A stretch of DNA of 30,253 bases from DATDEW01 sp046590205 (lineage in GTDB: Bacteria; Bacteroidota; Ignavibacteria; Palsa-1295), in assembly GCA_046590205.1 (NCBI GenBank), contig JBKJTT010000104.1:1-30253 (forward strand). The letters run 5' to 3'. The notes beneath the pieces were generated by a model. It did not search any database. It saw only the letters and a program-made list of their open reading frames with translations, and had not been told where the DNA came from. The position numbers and the translations under genes are program-made. Below, piece after piece: positions 15,339-24,650 of the stretch (position 1 is its first letter; the number at the start of each line of letters is the position of its first letter).

Positions 15339-15884
15339 ATGAGAATTGTCGGGGTAGATCCGGGGACGCTGGTTACGGGGTATGGAGTCATTGACGTGAT
15401 TGCCAAGCCGCGTCTGCACTACCGTATCATAGAATACGGTACGATAGAATCCAAAAAGATAAAGCCGATGCCCGAGCGTCTTGCGCTTATCTTTACGCGG
15501 CTGACTGCCCTTATCGAACGGACGGAGCCGGATGAATTTGCTATCGAGACTGCGTTCTATGATAAGAGCGCGCAATCAGCGATGAAACTTGGCGGCGCGC
15601 GCGGTGTTGCTTTAGTAGCGGAGCTTGCAAAGTTAGAAATAGCCGAGTATGCCCCGCGCGTAATTAAAAAAGCTGTAACAGGCAACGGCAATGCCGATAA
15701 ATCACAGGTGGAGTTCATGGTTTGCAAGATACTTGGACTACAAGAGACCGACCGCAAACGAGCCGATGCCTACGACGCGCTTGCAATAGCCCTGACACAT
15801 TCAATGCGCCGCAGTTCGGGCGCATCAAAAGCTACTTCATGGAAAGATTTTATAGAAAAGAACCCCGAAAGAGTAAAACGCTGA
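15339..15884 (+). CDS. ruvC: Crossover junction endodeoxyribonuclease RuvC
   Basis: Holliday-junction resolvase, 181 residues, which cuts four-way DNA junctions with RuvAB during recombination repair. It begins MRIVGVDPGTLVTGYGVI. The four acidic catalytic residues are Asp7, Glu70 (FAIETAFY), Asp143 and Asp146 (KRADAYDALAIAL). 'KKAVTGNGNADKSQV' supplies the conserved DNA-binding segment. The start at 15339 is chosen because the family begins exactly here; the frame stays open back to 15186 but would add 51 unrelated residues and would pass through the promoter. The stop codon overlaps the start of the next gene by one base (TGATG), so translation is coupled to an outer-membrane-type protein with no known link to recombination. 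Confidence 0.97.
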   Translation: MRIVGVDPGTLVTGYGVIDVIAKPRLHYRIIEYGTIESKKIKPMPERLALIFTRLTALIERTEPDEFAIETAFYDKSAQSAMKLGGARGVALVAELAKLEIAEYAPRVIKKAVTGNGNADKSQVEFMVCKILGLQETDRKRADAYDALAIALTHSMRRSSGASKATSWKDFIEKNPERVKR

Positions 15885-17077
15885 TGTCCTCACTTATTAC
15901 TTTTTCTCTCATATTTTTCTTTGCCATCACGAGCTTCGCACAGATGAAGCCCACTGATATTGGCAAGGATTACCTCGTGAAGTTCGTGATGAAGGATTCA
16001 TCCGAGTTCTACGGCATTGTTCTCCAGAAGCCCGTCCCGACGCGCTTTGTCGTTGCGACGCGCTACGGCCGGCTTGAAATACCTGCATCGGATATTAACT
16101 ATGCGATTGATTACCGCTTCAACTTCGTAATGTATGAGGATATCAAGAAGTCGGCAATTGCAAACATGACGAACTTCGAGAAAAAGAACCTCGGTGTGTA
16201 TCTCAACTATAATAAACTCGAAACGCAGTCAATCCTCAAAGCCGATAACGTCGAGATCTATCGCGGCTATCGGTACATGTTCGATGATTCGGCGCACGTA
16301 ATTCTCGCCACCGATTGGGGCGACCTCTTTTTTATCTATCCAAATATAAAAAGCGTTGACAACTACTCGGGCAACGGCGACAAACGCACGGATTTTTTCT
16401 CGCGTGAATATCTAACGCTCACCGACCCTCGTCACTGGCAGGGTTTCATTACACCGAACGCAATGGCGATGGGCGAAGGAAAGGGAAGCATCAATAATTA
16501 CCTCATCGCATCGCTGCAAGTGAATTATGGCATTACCAATTGGCTCTCGGCGAATATCGGCGGTTCGTTCATTCCGTTCTTGCCGAGCACTGTGAAAGTA
16601 GCGACCGGAGGAATTAAGATAACGCCGTATTCGCAGAACCCTTGGCATATCTCGGTTGGTGGTCAGGCAATGTATTCCGAGATCACCAAAGAAACGAGAT
16701 TATTGTTTGGATTCGCGACTGCAACATACGGCAATTCAGATGCGAACCTCTCTATTTTAGGTGGGTATGCAGTTAAAAGAGAGACTGACACGATCACGTA
16801 TAACGCACAAAATCCGCTGCTTGCATTTATGGGTGCGGCGCGAGTTGGGGAAAACTTGAAGATCATCGGCGAGATGTTCTTCGTTGATGACTATCCTGTC
16901 GTGCCGTTTATGGCAACGCTTCGATACTTTACCCAACGTTGGACAGTTGATGTCGGCGTTGTCTTCTCATTATTCAAAGCAGGCGGTTTAAAAACTACAG
17001 AGACCATCGGTGAATCAATCTTCGGTGTCTCGGAATTTCCCATTGTTCCAGTTATAGCCGGGAGCTATCATTTCTGA
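15884..17077 (+). CDS. Exported beta-rich, probable outer-membrane protein of unknown function
   Basis: A 397-residue protein starting MSSLITFSLIFFF, with a signal peptide to about residue 20 (TSFAQ). The start overlaps the ruvC stop as TGATG; another in-frame ATG at 15839 would add 15 basic residues and is less likely. Residues about 21-110 form a small beta domain ('YLVKFVMKDSSEFYGIVLQKP', 'GRLEIPASDINYAIDY'). A segment with alternating hydrophobic strands and many aromatics follows (about 170-397), ending in Phe (SYHF), as expected for an outer-membrane barrel recognised by the BAM complex. I do not recognise the family. The downstream symporter gene is coupled by another TGATG overlap, so the two may act in the same uptake or envelope process. 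Confidence 0.75.
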   Translation: MSSLITFSLIFFFAITSFAQMKPTDIGKDYLVKFVMKDSSEFYGIVLQKPVPTRFVVATRYGRLEIPASDINYAIDYRFNFVMYEDIKKSAIANMTNFEKKNLGVYLNYNKLETQSILKADNVEIYRGYRYMFDDSAHVILATDWGDLFFIYPNIKSVDNYSGNGDKRTDFFSREYLTLTDPRHWQGFITPNAMAMGEGKGSINNYLIASLQVNYGITNWLSANIGGSFIPFLPSTVKVATGGIKITPYSQNPWHISVGGQAMYSEITKETRLLFGFATATYGNSDANLSILGGYAVKRETDTITYNAQNPLLAFMGAARVGENLKIIGEMFFVDDYPVVPFMATLRYFTQRWTVDVGVVFSLFKAGGLKTTETIGESIFGVSEFPIVPVIAGSYHF

Positions 17078-19116
17078 TGACCTTCTTCGGACTTCATATC
17101 CTCGATTGGGTAGTTATCGCGCTGTACTTTGCGTCGCTGATTGCGATTGCTATCTGGACGAAGCGGAAGATTCGTAATTCAGGAAGTTTCTTTCAGGCAG
17201 ACCGCAGTTTTGGGAAGGTGATGACGGCTGTTATCAACTTCGGCAACATGACTAGTGCCGATCAAGCTGCAGGCGTGACGCGTGAGATATATCGGCAAGG
17301 TCTTCCCGGCGTGTGGTTTCAGAATCTTGTGCTCTTCCTTACTCCGTTCTTTTGGTTTAGCTCGGTGCTTCAGCGACGTGCTCGCTACGTTGGTCCGGGT
17401 GATCTTTATGAACACCGCTTTGAATCTAAATTTCTTTCCGGCCTTTTTGCTGTCTATCTTTTGCTCGCCGCTATCTATGGTTCGTCGCTTGGGTATCTTA
17501 TCACCGGTAAGACAATCCAAGCGATAATGGTAAAACCCGCGAGTGAGTATTCGCTTGAAGAAAAAGGTAAGGTAGAGTTGTTCGAGGAGATGAAAGCACT
17601 CGATGCAAAAAAAGGAGCGGCGGAATTTTCTGCGCAAGACAACTCGCGACTCTCATACCTTCGCGAACTCGAGAAGAAAGGAGACACCTCAAGCACCATC
17701 TCCTATGTCAACCTCACATGGTTCTTCATCTTTTATGGACTTATCACGGCGTTCTATGTCATAGCGGGTGGGCTATTCGCTGCCGCGCTTAATGATGTGA
17801 TACAAGCAGTGCTCATCATCTTTCTTTCGCTTGCACTTATTCCGTTGGGGCTATCAGCACTTGGTGGGTTTGCAGGTCTTCATGCAAAAGTACCCGAAGA
17901 GATGTTTCAGCTGTTCGGCTCTTCGGCTGCGAGCGAGTACCCGCTTTACTTCGTGCTCATCATGGCGTTGACAAACTTGATAGGGCTTGCACCAAAACAA
18001 TTCACGCTTGGCGGAGCGGCGAAAGATGACAGAGCGGCTCGCATAGGGATGACGGGCGGCGCATTCACCAAACGTTTTATGATGATCGGTTGGGCACTTA
18101 CGGGGCTTATCGCTCTTGGCCTTTACGGCGGAACACTTTCAGATGCAACGCACATTTGGGGTACGATGACACGCGACCTGCTCGGGGCAGGACTTGTCGG
18201 ACTGATGATAGCCGCGATACTATCGGCGAATATGTCGGCTGGGAATAATCTTGAGTGGGCGGCGGCATTCACAAAGAACATCCTCTTGCCGCTACGTCCA
18301 CAAACAACAGACAAAGCACAGATACTTGCAGGACGGCTTGTAATTGTCGTTGTTATCATCGGTGGCATAGGATTCGCGTATGTTGTTGGTGACATTTTTG
18401 TCGTCTTCAAGTATGTGCTTTCTATCGGTACGGTTGTTGGTCCTGCGATATGGCTTGTGTATTTCTGGCGTCGGCTCACGACGAAAGCAGTTATTATTCA
18501 GATGATACTTTCGCTGATGATGACGGTTGCGATACCGAACATCATCCCTGCATTTGATTCGATGCGGAATGATCCTTCGCTTACCGTGCAGACACATGAA
18601 CGGAAAGAAATCAATGAACGGACAGGTAAAGAAATAACGATAGCTTCTGCGCCGATATTCTTTGAGAAAGTTGAGAAGATAAACCCGACAGACCCGAACT
18701 CGCCGAAGGTTGGCGCGGGCACATTTAAACCACAGTTGTGGGTAGTGGATAAACTTGGTTTTGATTTGCGCTCATTTTCGAAGGCAGGACTTGCGACTGC
18801 GTCATTCCTCGTTGATATCATCTTTCCTTTCTTGATTCTCTTTATTGTATCACTACTTACAAAACCGAACAGCCAGAAGGCACTCCGCGAGTTCTATGCA
18901 CGAATTAATACTCCTGCTGTCGCTGACCCTATCATAGATAGAAGTGAAGTAGAGAAGAAGATAACGAACCCCGAACTTGTCGAGCAGAACAAACTCTTCC
19001 CACACACAAACTGGGAGTTCTGGAAACCCACACGCGAGGACATCTGGGGCTTTGCTCTTTGTTGGGTTGGGGTTGCACTTATTATAGGTATCTATTATTT
19101 GCTCGTATCTTTGTAA
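17077..19116 (+). CDS. Sodium:solute symporter (SSS family)
   Basis: A 679-residue inner-membrane sodium-coupled symporter of the SSS (SGLT/PutP) family. Landmarks: the first helix 'LDWVVIALYFASLIAIAIWTKRK', a cytoplasmic segment with 'SGSFFQADRSFGKVMTAVINFGNMTSADQ' (residues about 35-63, listed here only as landmark), 'GGLFAAALNDVIQAVLI' and 'AAILSANMSAGNNLEWAAAF'. Two hydrophilic insertions are unusual: about 148-208 (charged, Glu/Lys-rich, predicted helical) and about 490-560 (with several Pro). Together they raise the length above the usual 480-580 residues. Neither substrate nor ion can be read from sequence. The start overlaps the upstream stop as TGATG. The last codons contain the promoter of the next gene. 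Confidence 0.92.
   Translation: MTFFGLHILDWVVIALYFASLIAIAIWTKRKIRNSGSFFQADRSFGKVMTAVINFGNMTSADQAAGVTREIYRQGLPGVWFQNLVLFLTPFFWFSSVLQRRARYVGPGDLYEHRFESKFLSGLFAVYLLLAAIYGSSLGYLITGKTIQAIMVKPASEYSLEEKGKVELFEEMKALDAKKGAAEFSAQDNSRLSYLRELEKKGDTSSTISYVNLTWFFIFYGLITAFYVIAGGLFAAALNDVIQAVLIIFLSLALIPLGLSALGGFAGLHAKVPEEMFQLFGSSAASEYPLYFVLIMALTNLIGLAPKQFTLGGAAKDDRAARIGMTGGAFTKRFMMIGWALTGLIALGLYGGTLSDATHIWGTMTRDLLGAGLVGLMIAAILSANMSAGNNLEWAAAFTKNILLPLRPQTTDKAQILAGRLVIVVVIIGGIGFAYVVGDIFVVFKYVLSIGTVVGPAIWLVYFWRRLTTKAVIIQMILSLMMTVAIPNIIPAFDSMRNDPSLTVQTHERKEINERTGKEITIASAPIFFEKVEKINPTDPNSPKVGAGTFKPQLWVVDKLGFDLRSFSKAGLATASFLVDIIFPFLILFIVSLLTKPNSQKALREFYARINTPAVADPIIDRSEVEKKITNPELVEQNKLFPHTNWEFWKPTREDIWGFALCWVGVALIIGIYYLLVSL
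19106..19113 (+). promoter_or_regulatory. -7 promoter box of the glycosidase gene
   Basis: TATCTTTG (19106-19113) matches TAnnTTTG and lies inside the last codons of the symporter gene. The symporter TAA falls within the 5 bases between this box and the ATG at 19119. The spacing equals that at ruvC and mpl. No convincing -33 element is visible. Confidence 0.45.
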
Positions 19117-19118
19117 CG

Positions 19119-21071
19119 ATGCAATCACTCCATCCTGACTTCCGCACTGATACACCTGATACCGAATACTTCTATTTCGGCTCGGGGAAGATACAAGCAG
19201 CTATTCAATGGAGTAAAGATACTTCTTGTACGCCGCTCGGGATAATCCTTTCGCTCCCACAGCATTTTACTCGAAAGCACGGAAGTCATCTCTTCCATCC
19301 AGAGTTCGGTTTGGAACGGACGATGATAACCGTTATCATTGATGGTGTTCGATATCAGCCGGAGCATGATGAGTTGAAAGTATCTTGGAGCGAGTATGAA
19401 GGTGTGCCGAATGTTCTGGCGCAATGGAAAGCGGGGAAGTATGAAGTTCATGAAAGTTTCTATACTTCACCTGGTAGCAATGCTCTTATTCATTGGATAG
19501 GAGTAATGGGTGCGAAAGATGCAAAGATAGAAGTTGAAGCGGCGCTCTATGCGAATCCCTCACTCTTCTCGTCGTTCGGAGTGGGTGAATCATTTTTGTA
19601 TTCCGAAGGATATAGCTCGCTCTATCTTTCATCAAAACAAAAGTCGCGACTGCGTGAGCGCTTTATTACTGTGACCGCTGAGAAATTTGACGAGAATAGC
19701 AGGGAAGTACATCTTGTCTATCAAGCAGATACAGAATCCGGGAGTGTCGAGTTAGAATCATTCTTAGCTAATGAACGACAGTATTGGGAAAGAACTACAA
19801 GCATTACTTCAGAAAAACATAAGCAACTCACCAATCTCTTTACTGTATCAAAGATAGGGCTGCGTGGTGTCATCGCTTCGACGGGCAGATTCGATGCAAG
19901 TATTTGGCAGTACGGAATGGAATGGGGGCGCGATGCGGCGATGATAGCCGAGGCGCTAATCTATTCAGGTCAGTTCGAGCTTGCTAAGGCAGTGCTCACA
20001 AACATTCTTACAAAGCTGACAAATGAAAAGGGCATGGTCGCCGAAGCGAGCCGCTTCCGTGGCGGACTTGATGCAGAACTTGACTCGAACGGACTTGTAC
20101 TGCGAGCACTTCAAATTTATGTTGAGTGGACAGGTGACTCGGAATTCCTCAAAGAACATGCAATACGAATCACAGCTATTGCTGACTATCTCCTTCAGCC
20201 GGAATTTTTAGATAAGGAAACAGGAATGCTCGTTGCCGCGCGTGATATATGGGAGCGCTCCGAAGCAATGGGGATAGAGAAGGGATATGATGTCGCACAT
20301 CAGACATTCGCAATACTCGGACTCGAAGCAGCGAGTGTGATAAGCAAGTATATTGGTGAAACCGAAAAGAATTTGATTTGGGAAAATACCGCGAAGAAGA
20401 TGAGGCATTCATTCTTCCATCACTCAACTCATTCGATGATAGATGAAGGGAGGATCATCAAGCGAAGATTAGTGAACGGGGAAGTTCAGCGAACACTTGT
20501 TATCAAGAAGAAAGATGATAAGTATATATCATCTCTTGTCCCCGATGCTATGCCGCTTGGTTCAAAGATGGAACACCATCTTGAACCAGATATAACGCAA
20601 TGTTTTCCTATCATTTACGAACTCATTGATCCAAAGTCAGACATAGCTATTAAGACTATTGCTGAATGTGAAGGACTTTGGTCGCAAGCATGGAATGGTG
20701 GAGGGTATGGAAGATATGATGTATCAGGTGAGCCGGATTCTCCCGGTCCATGGGCACTTGCGACAATGTTCATGACATCAGCACAACTCGAAGCGGGTGA
20801 TATAAAGAAAGCATTGCGCTCGCTTGAATGGTTGATAGAAAAAGCTGGTGCAAGTGGCGCGTGGAAAGAGTTTTACGGAGAACGTCCGACACCGCCGTTA
20901 CCACCTACGGGTATTCTGGTATGGGCATGGGCGCAGTACATTACGCTTTTCATTAAGCATATCCTTCATATCAAGTTTGACAGGGAAACGCTTATATCAT
21001 ATGCAAGGTTAAATGACATAGAAGCGCACATTCGCTTTCGTGACAACTATATTGATCTCTCCCCCAAGTAA
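19119..21071 (+). CDS. Six-hairpin glycosidase, glycogen-debranching/glucoamylase-like
   Basis: A 650-residue protein with no signal peptide, so probably cytoplasmic. It starts MQSLHPDFRT at 19119; a TTG at 19059 is in frame, but that would translate the end of the symporter gene and its promoter box. The N-terminal beta-sandwich-like part (about 1-230) is followed by an (alpha/alpha)6 barrel. The barrel contains 'QYGMEWGRDAAMIAEAL' (WGRD at 269-272), 'MVAEASRFRGGLDAELDSNG', 'ARDIWERSEAMGIEKGYDVA' and 'AWNGGGYGRYDV'. The WGRD helix is the landmark of amylo-alpha-1,6-glucosidase and related GH families. Glu residues in ERSEAMG and the acidic 'GLDAELDSN' are candidates for catalysis. The exact substrate is uncertain, and a trehalose- or oligosaccharide-specific relative is possible. 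Confidence 0.75.
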   Translation: MQSLHPDFRTDTPDTEYFYFGSGKIQAAIQWSKDTSCTPLGIILSLPQHFTRKHGSHLFHPEFGLERTMITVIIDGVRYQPEHDELKVSWSEYEGVPNVLAQWKAGKYEVHESFYTSPGSNALIHWIGVMGAKDAKIEVEAALYANPSLFSSFGVGESFLYSEGYSSLYLSSKQKSRLRERFITVTAEKFDENSREVHLVYQADTESGSVELESFLANERQYWERTTSITSEKHKQLTNLFTVSKIGLRGVIASTGRFDASIWQYGMEWGRDAAMIAEALIYSGQFELAKAVLTNILTKLTNEKGMVAEASRFRGGLDAELDSNGLVLRALQIYVEWTGDSEFLKEHAIRITAIADYLLQPEFLDKETGMLVAARDIWERSEAMGIEKGYDVAHQTFAILGLEAASVISKYIGETEKNLIWENTAKKMRHSFFHHSTHSMIDEGRIIKRRLVNGEVQRTLVIKKKDDKYISSLVPDAMPLGSKMEHHLEPDITQCFPIIYELIDPKSDIAIKTIAECEGLWSQAWNGGGYGRYDVSGEPDSPGPWALATMFMTSAQLEAGDIKKALRSLEWLIEKAGASGAWKEFYGERPTPPLPPTGILVWAWAQYITLFIKHILHIKFDRETLISYARLNDIEAHIRFRDNYIDLSPK

Positions 21072-22056
21072 AGACCATCTTAGCCATGCGGTCTCGTTTG
21101 TGTGGTCGCTGGTTTTATCAATCCTACTCTTTTGCGCAACACCTGCGCATTCGAAGCACACTCGTCTCTATGCCTGCGTTCTTGCTGATAACACACCCGG
21201 TAATTTTCTTGGTGCAAGTTCGCTTGGTTCAGGTTTATGGACAAGTGATGATACGGGTAGAACCTGGAATCATCTGGGTTGGAAACATGGCAAGACTTAT
21301 TCTGTCGATGTTCTTGGTGGTTCGAAAGGTAAAACAATCTATCTAGCAAGAGGAGATGGTCTTCTTCGTACGACTGACGCAGGTACTACATGGAAGATGC
21401 TTACCGATTGGCGACATCGTGAAGTGACAGACGTAGCTGTCCTTCAATCAGACCCATCTTTAATTATTATAACGACTGCATTAGGGATGTGGCGATCACA
21501 AGATACCGGTGCGACTTGGAATAAAATTGTAAAAGGTGTTGAGTCGTTATTTCTCTCCCGTATTGTCTTCCATCCTGTATATCCTAACAGAATGGCGGCG
21601 GCAACAGAAAAAGGACTCTTTACCTCTAATGATAGAGGGGAAAGTTGGAGACTTTCCGGTGTTGATTCTTCTTCAATTAATGAAGTACGTTATTCGAGTG
21701 ATGCACGGCTTCTCTGGGTTGGTGAACGTGGGGAGGTTCAAGGTGAAAAGATGTATCCTTTCTACTACGAAGATATTATAGGTACGCTCTGGAGTGTAGA
21801 AGAACTTCCGAATCGATATGCAGTTGTCGGGAAGAAAGGAGCATTTATTGTTTCTTCTCGTGACGAAGACCCTATCGAACTTGGGATAGCGATACGATAC
21901 CCGTATTCACTTTGCTCCGTCGGTAATATCCTTTTTGTAGGTACTCTTGGTAATGGTATCTTTCGTGTAGATGCATCGGGTATGGTGCCGAAGATAGAAA
22001 ATAATTCGCTTCCACATTCAGAAGTTTGGACGATTCGAAAGGTGGAGATAGAGTGA
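21040..22056 (+). CDS. Exported BNR-repeat propeller protein
   Basis: A 338-residue protein starting at a GTG that overlaps the end of the glycosidase gene by 32 bases; a TTG at 21052 is an alternative. A hydrophobic segment at about 19-34 ending ATPAHS looks like a signal peptide with a long N-terminal part. Four BNR motifs follow: SDDTGRTW, TTDAGTTW, SQDTGATW and SNDRGESW, spaced about 45 residues apart, as in small Vps10/YCF48 propellers. Unlike the two other BNR proteins in the window it has no T9SS sorting domain, so it should stay in the periplasm. The function is unknown. The next gene starts within its stop codon, so the two are coupled. Confidence 0.75.
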   Translation: MTTILISPPSKDHLSHAVSFVWSLVLSILLFCATPAHSKHTRLYACVLADNTPGNFLGASSLGSGLWTSDDTGRTWNHLGWKHGKTYSVDVLGGSKGKTIYLARGDGLLRTTDAGTTWKMLTDWRHREVTDVAVLQSDPSLIIITTALGMWRSQDTGATWNKIVKGVESLFLSRIVFHPVYPNRMAAATEKGLFTSNDRGESWRLSGVDSSSINEVRYSSDARLLWVGERGEVQGEKMYPFYYEDIIGTLWSVEELPNRYAVVGKKGAFIVSSRDEDPIELGIAIRYPYSLCSVGNILFVGTLGNGIFRVDASGMVPKIENNSLPHSEVWTIRKVEIE

Positions 22057-23666
22057 GACATAGTACTATATATACATTCTTGATAGTTCTGATCGTAAGT
22101 ATATTGCTTACAACCGATTCTCATAGCCAATCTGCTTCGACGAGAAAACTTGTCCTGAGTAAAATAGCATCTTCTCAAGGTCCGCCATATTTTGCTACAG
22201 TTGCTTCGCAGCTGAAGATAGGGATAAATAAAGAACTCGGACTTGCTAAGCTCGATACTTTACTGTCGCTTGAGAAAGGCGATATGTTCTGGATGTATGG
22301 CTGTGCCGGACTTTATTTCTCGTGCAGAACAGAACTACCTGATAGTTATAAAACAAAGATACGAGAATGCTGGAAGAAATTCACACCGTATCGTGGCGAT
22401 ACAGAAAATCATTTCCTTATGTATTATGGCTCGTTGTATTTAATGAGTCAGGAATGGTCAGGGCTTCCAGGTGGAGAGTGGTTTAATGGGAAATCTTCGG
22501 ATGAAATTCGCAGTGAATCACGAGAGTATCTACGACATTGGATAGATGAAATATCTACCGTTGGGATGATGGAGTTCGACTCTCCGCGCTATATGTACTA
22601 CTTCATCACTCCATTAGTTCTCCTTGCCGAGTACACAACTGACAGCGAAGACAAACGTCTCTTCACAATGGCACTTGAACTGATGCTTGCCGACTATGCT
22701 CATGACTATTACTTCGGCAACTATGCTGGGGCACATTCTAGGGTAGGTTTTGAAACACCATTCGATACGCGTAACACGGAAACCTCAAGCTATGGGGACT
22801 TCTATTTAGAAGAGAACGTCACGCACTTTCTCCCCGACATTGCTTTTGCTGCGATAGCATCTTTTAGCTGTCCTGAAATTATTAAGAATATTGCTACAAA
22901 GAAGTCATATCCTTTTGAAAGTGTCGAAATGAAGCGAGGCAGGACAACGCTTCGTTATACCCATGAAAGAAATGCTACTGTAATAAAAAAACTCTACGCA
23001 ACGAAAGAGTATGCCCTTGGCTCAATGCAGGGTGGGCTTGTCTCGCCGATACAGCAACAGTCATGGTCGTTGGTTATTAATACTTCGAAGCCCAATAATG
23101 TGATTACAGGATTACATCCATATATTGCTAAAGAAGAACTTGGTATGTTCTTCCCCGAAGAGCCATCGTGGCAGCTCGAGAGAATTGAAGGAGCAAAGAA
23201 GGGGTATTCAAGTGAAGACAAATGGGTAGGGGGGTCTTCATTTGAAAGTATTAGTCAGGGGAACAACTCCCTTACTGTTGGCTATAAGAACATTATTAAG
23301 AAGACACGTTCACAAAAGATCGCACTTCGTTTGCCAAAGTGGGCAACAATTACTTCTCAAAGTGACGGTGTGATATCTGCGCTATGTGAAGGTGTTGCAC
23401 TAAAGATTAATTTCCCACCCGGCTATAGAAAAACTGAAGAAGACGAATCATACCGTTTTGAATCAGACGTGGTTGGTGGCGGTGCATCATATAGCATTAC
23501 ATGTCCCGAAGCTTCTGAATCTAACTCGTCAATGAGTATACAGGGAGAATATCTTTACAAATCCAAATATATTTACTCTCAACTCCGTAGTGGAGTGGTA
23601 ACTCTTGAATTCGCTAATAAGAAAAAAATACTTGATTTCAAGAATAACACAGTATTAGTTGAATAA
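22053..23666 (+). CDS. Exported protein of unknown function, predicted helical-toroid plus beta domain
   Basis: A 537-residue protein. The GTG at 22053 overlaps the previous stop (GTGA) and follows a GGTGGAGA ribosome binding site; it gives a compact signal peptide (VRHSTIYTFLIV to DSHSQ, about 26 residues). An in-frame TTG at 22026 lies inside the upstream gene. Residues about 60-300 are helical with many aromatics ('MYGCAGLYFSC', 'ENHFLMYYGSLYLMSQEW', 'GMMEFDSPRYMYYFITPLVLLAEYT' as landmark). They resemble the (alpha/alpha) toroids of polysaccharide lyases such as alginate and heparinase families. The rest (about 300-537) is predicted beta-sandwich. This two-part layout also fits a lyase, but I cannot identify catalytic residues with confidence. 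It is listed as unknown with a possible polysaccharide-lyase fold. Confidence 0.65.
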   Translation: MRHSTIYTFLIVLIVSILLTTDSHSQSASTRKLVLSKIASSQGPPYFATVASQLKIGINKELGLAKLDTLLSLEKGDMFWMYGCAGLYFSCRTELPDSYKTKIRECWKKFTPYRGDTENHFLMYYGSLYLMSQEWSGLPGGEWFNGKSSDEIRSESREYLRHWIDEISTVGMMEFDSPRYMYYFITPLVLLAEYTTDSEDKRLFTMALELMLADYAHDYYFGNYAGAHSRVGFETPFDTRNTETSSYGDFYLEENVTHFLPDIAFAAIASFSCPEIIKNIATKKSYPFESVEMKRGRTTLRYTHERNATVIKKLYATKEYALGSMQGGLVSPIQQQSWSLVINTSKPNNVITGLHPYIAKEELGMFFPEEPSWQLERIEGAKKGYSSEDKWVGGSSFESISQGNNSLTVGYKNIIKKTRSQKIALRLPKWATITSQSDGVISALCEGVALKINFPPGYRKTEEDESYRFESDVVGGGASYSITCPEASESNSSMSIQGEYLYKSKYIYSQLRSGVVTLEFANKKKILDFKNNTVLVE

Positions 23667-24644
23667 CTGAGATGTATCTCTCTCGATGCTCCCTTTTGAC
23701 CAGTTCATGATCTTTTCACCTAAGATACGAGATATCTTCTTTGCTCCATGATGATTGAGATGATATGTATCTTTAAAGTCATCATCAATAAACTTGCCCT
23801 TCGCATCAAGATTCCAGAGCGGCACCGCATATTGTGTTGCTATTGCTTCTATTGCGCTGTATGCTTCATCTCTATGGAGATAGGGAAGGTCGGCATACGA
23901 TCCGATAGTTGGACGTAGTGGTGTATTGAAGAATACGAACTCAATATTATTTGTTTTACATAAAATAATAATTTCTTTAAAGTCTTCAATAAGCAAGCTA
24001 TCAAGAATATACGTTGAATCTTGTGTGACTATATTATCACCAAAGCTTAGACGTTGTAGGGTAGTGAGGTGCTCAACATTACGAAAAGCATGGTTTACTG
24101 CAAATAGATATATATGCAATGTAGGAGCGTCAAATATGGAAGAAAGAGATTTCGCTCCACGAGCGATCACATTTGGTAATGTCTTCTTGTAATACAGCAG
24201 ACTATTGCTATCTTTGTATAACGTGTTATGAACTGGCGAGTGCCCATTGAGGTCTTCCAAAAATACGCCATAACATATCCTCTTCGGGCGTATTCCTTGC
24301 TCGATCAATCTACGCAGGAGAAGTTTATTCGCATCAGCAAAGAAGCCACCTACGCCGCAGTTTATTGTTCGCGTATTGCTGCCATCGATAGCTGAATCAA
24401 CTTGCTCCTCGATCACGCCACGCTCAACGACAGAACTACCCATGATGAGTATTACGTCTTGCTCGTTCTTAAGAGCCTCCTCATATTCATCTATCGTCAT
24501 CTGTACTTGCAATAGCCCTTGAAACGTTTTCTTCTCGGCAAGCGGTAGGTGTGGGATTGTATAGGTTAGCGCAACGATAACGCTGAAAGCGACGAGTCCG
24601 ATGAGAACGCTTTGAATTGCTATGCTTCTGAATTCTCTTGTCAT
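23655..24644 (-). CDS. Membrane-anchored SGNH hydrolase (AlgJ/AlgX-like)
   Basis: A 329-residue protein with an N-terminal membrane anchor (about 8-29, SVLIGLVAFSVIVALTY) and an SGNH-hydrolase domain. Block I reads LIMGSSVVERG with Ser71 as the probable nucleophile. A Gly block reads NCGVGGFFAD. The C-terminal D292-x-x-H295 (DTYHLNHHG) supplies the Asp and His. Proteins of this type work next to MBOAT acyltransferases, transferring or removing acetyl groups on exported polysaccharides, as AlgJ/AlgX do for alginate. The MBOAT gene lies 6 bases upstream on the same strand, supporting this role. The 3' end overlaps the convergent gene by 12 bases. Confidence 0.8.
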   Translation of the reverse strand: MTREFRSIAIQSVLIGLVAFSVIVALTYTIPHLPLAEKKTFQGLLQVQMTIDEYEEALKNEQDVILIMGSSVVERGVIEEQVDSAIDGSNTRTINCGVGGFFADANKLLLRRLIEQGIRPKRICYGVFLEDLNGHSPVHNTLYKDSNSLLYYKKTLPNVIARGAKSLSSIFDAPTLHIYLFAVNHAFRNVEHLTTLQRLSFGDNIVTQDSTYILDSLLIEDFKEIIILCKTNNIEFVFFNTPLRPTIGSYADLPYLHRDEAYSAIEAIATQYAVPLWNLDAKGKFIDDDFKDTYHLNHHGAKKISRILGEKIMNWSKGSIERDTSQLFN

Positions 24645-24650
24645 GGCTAC

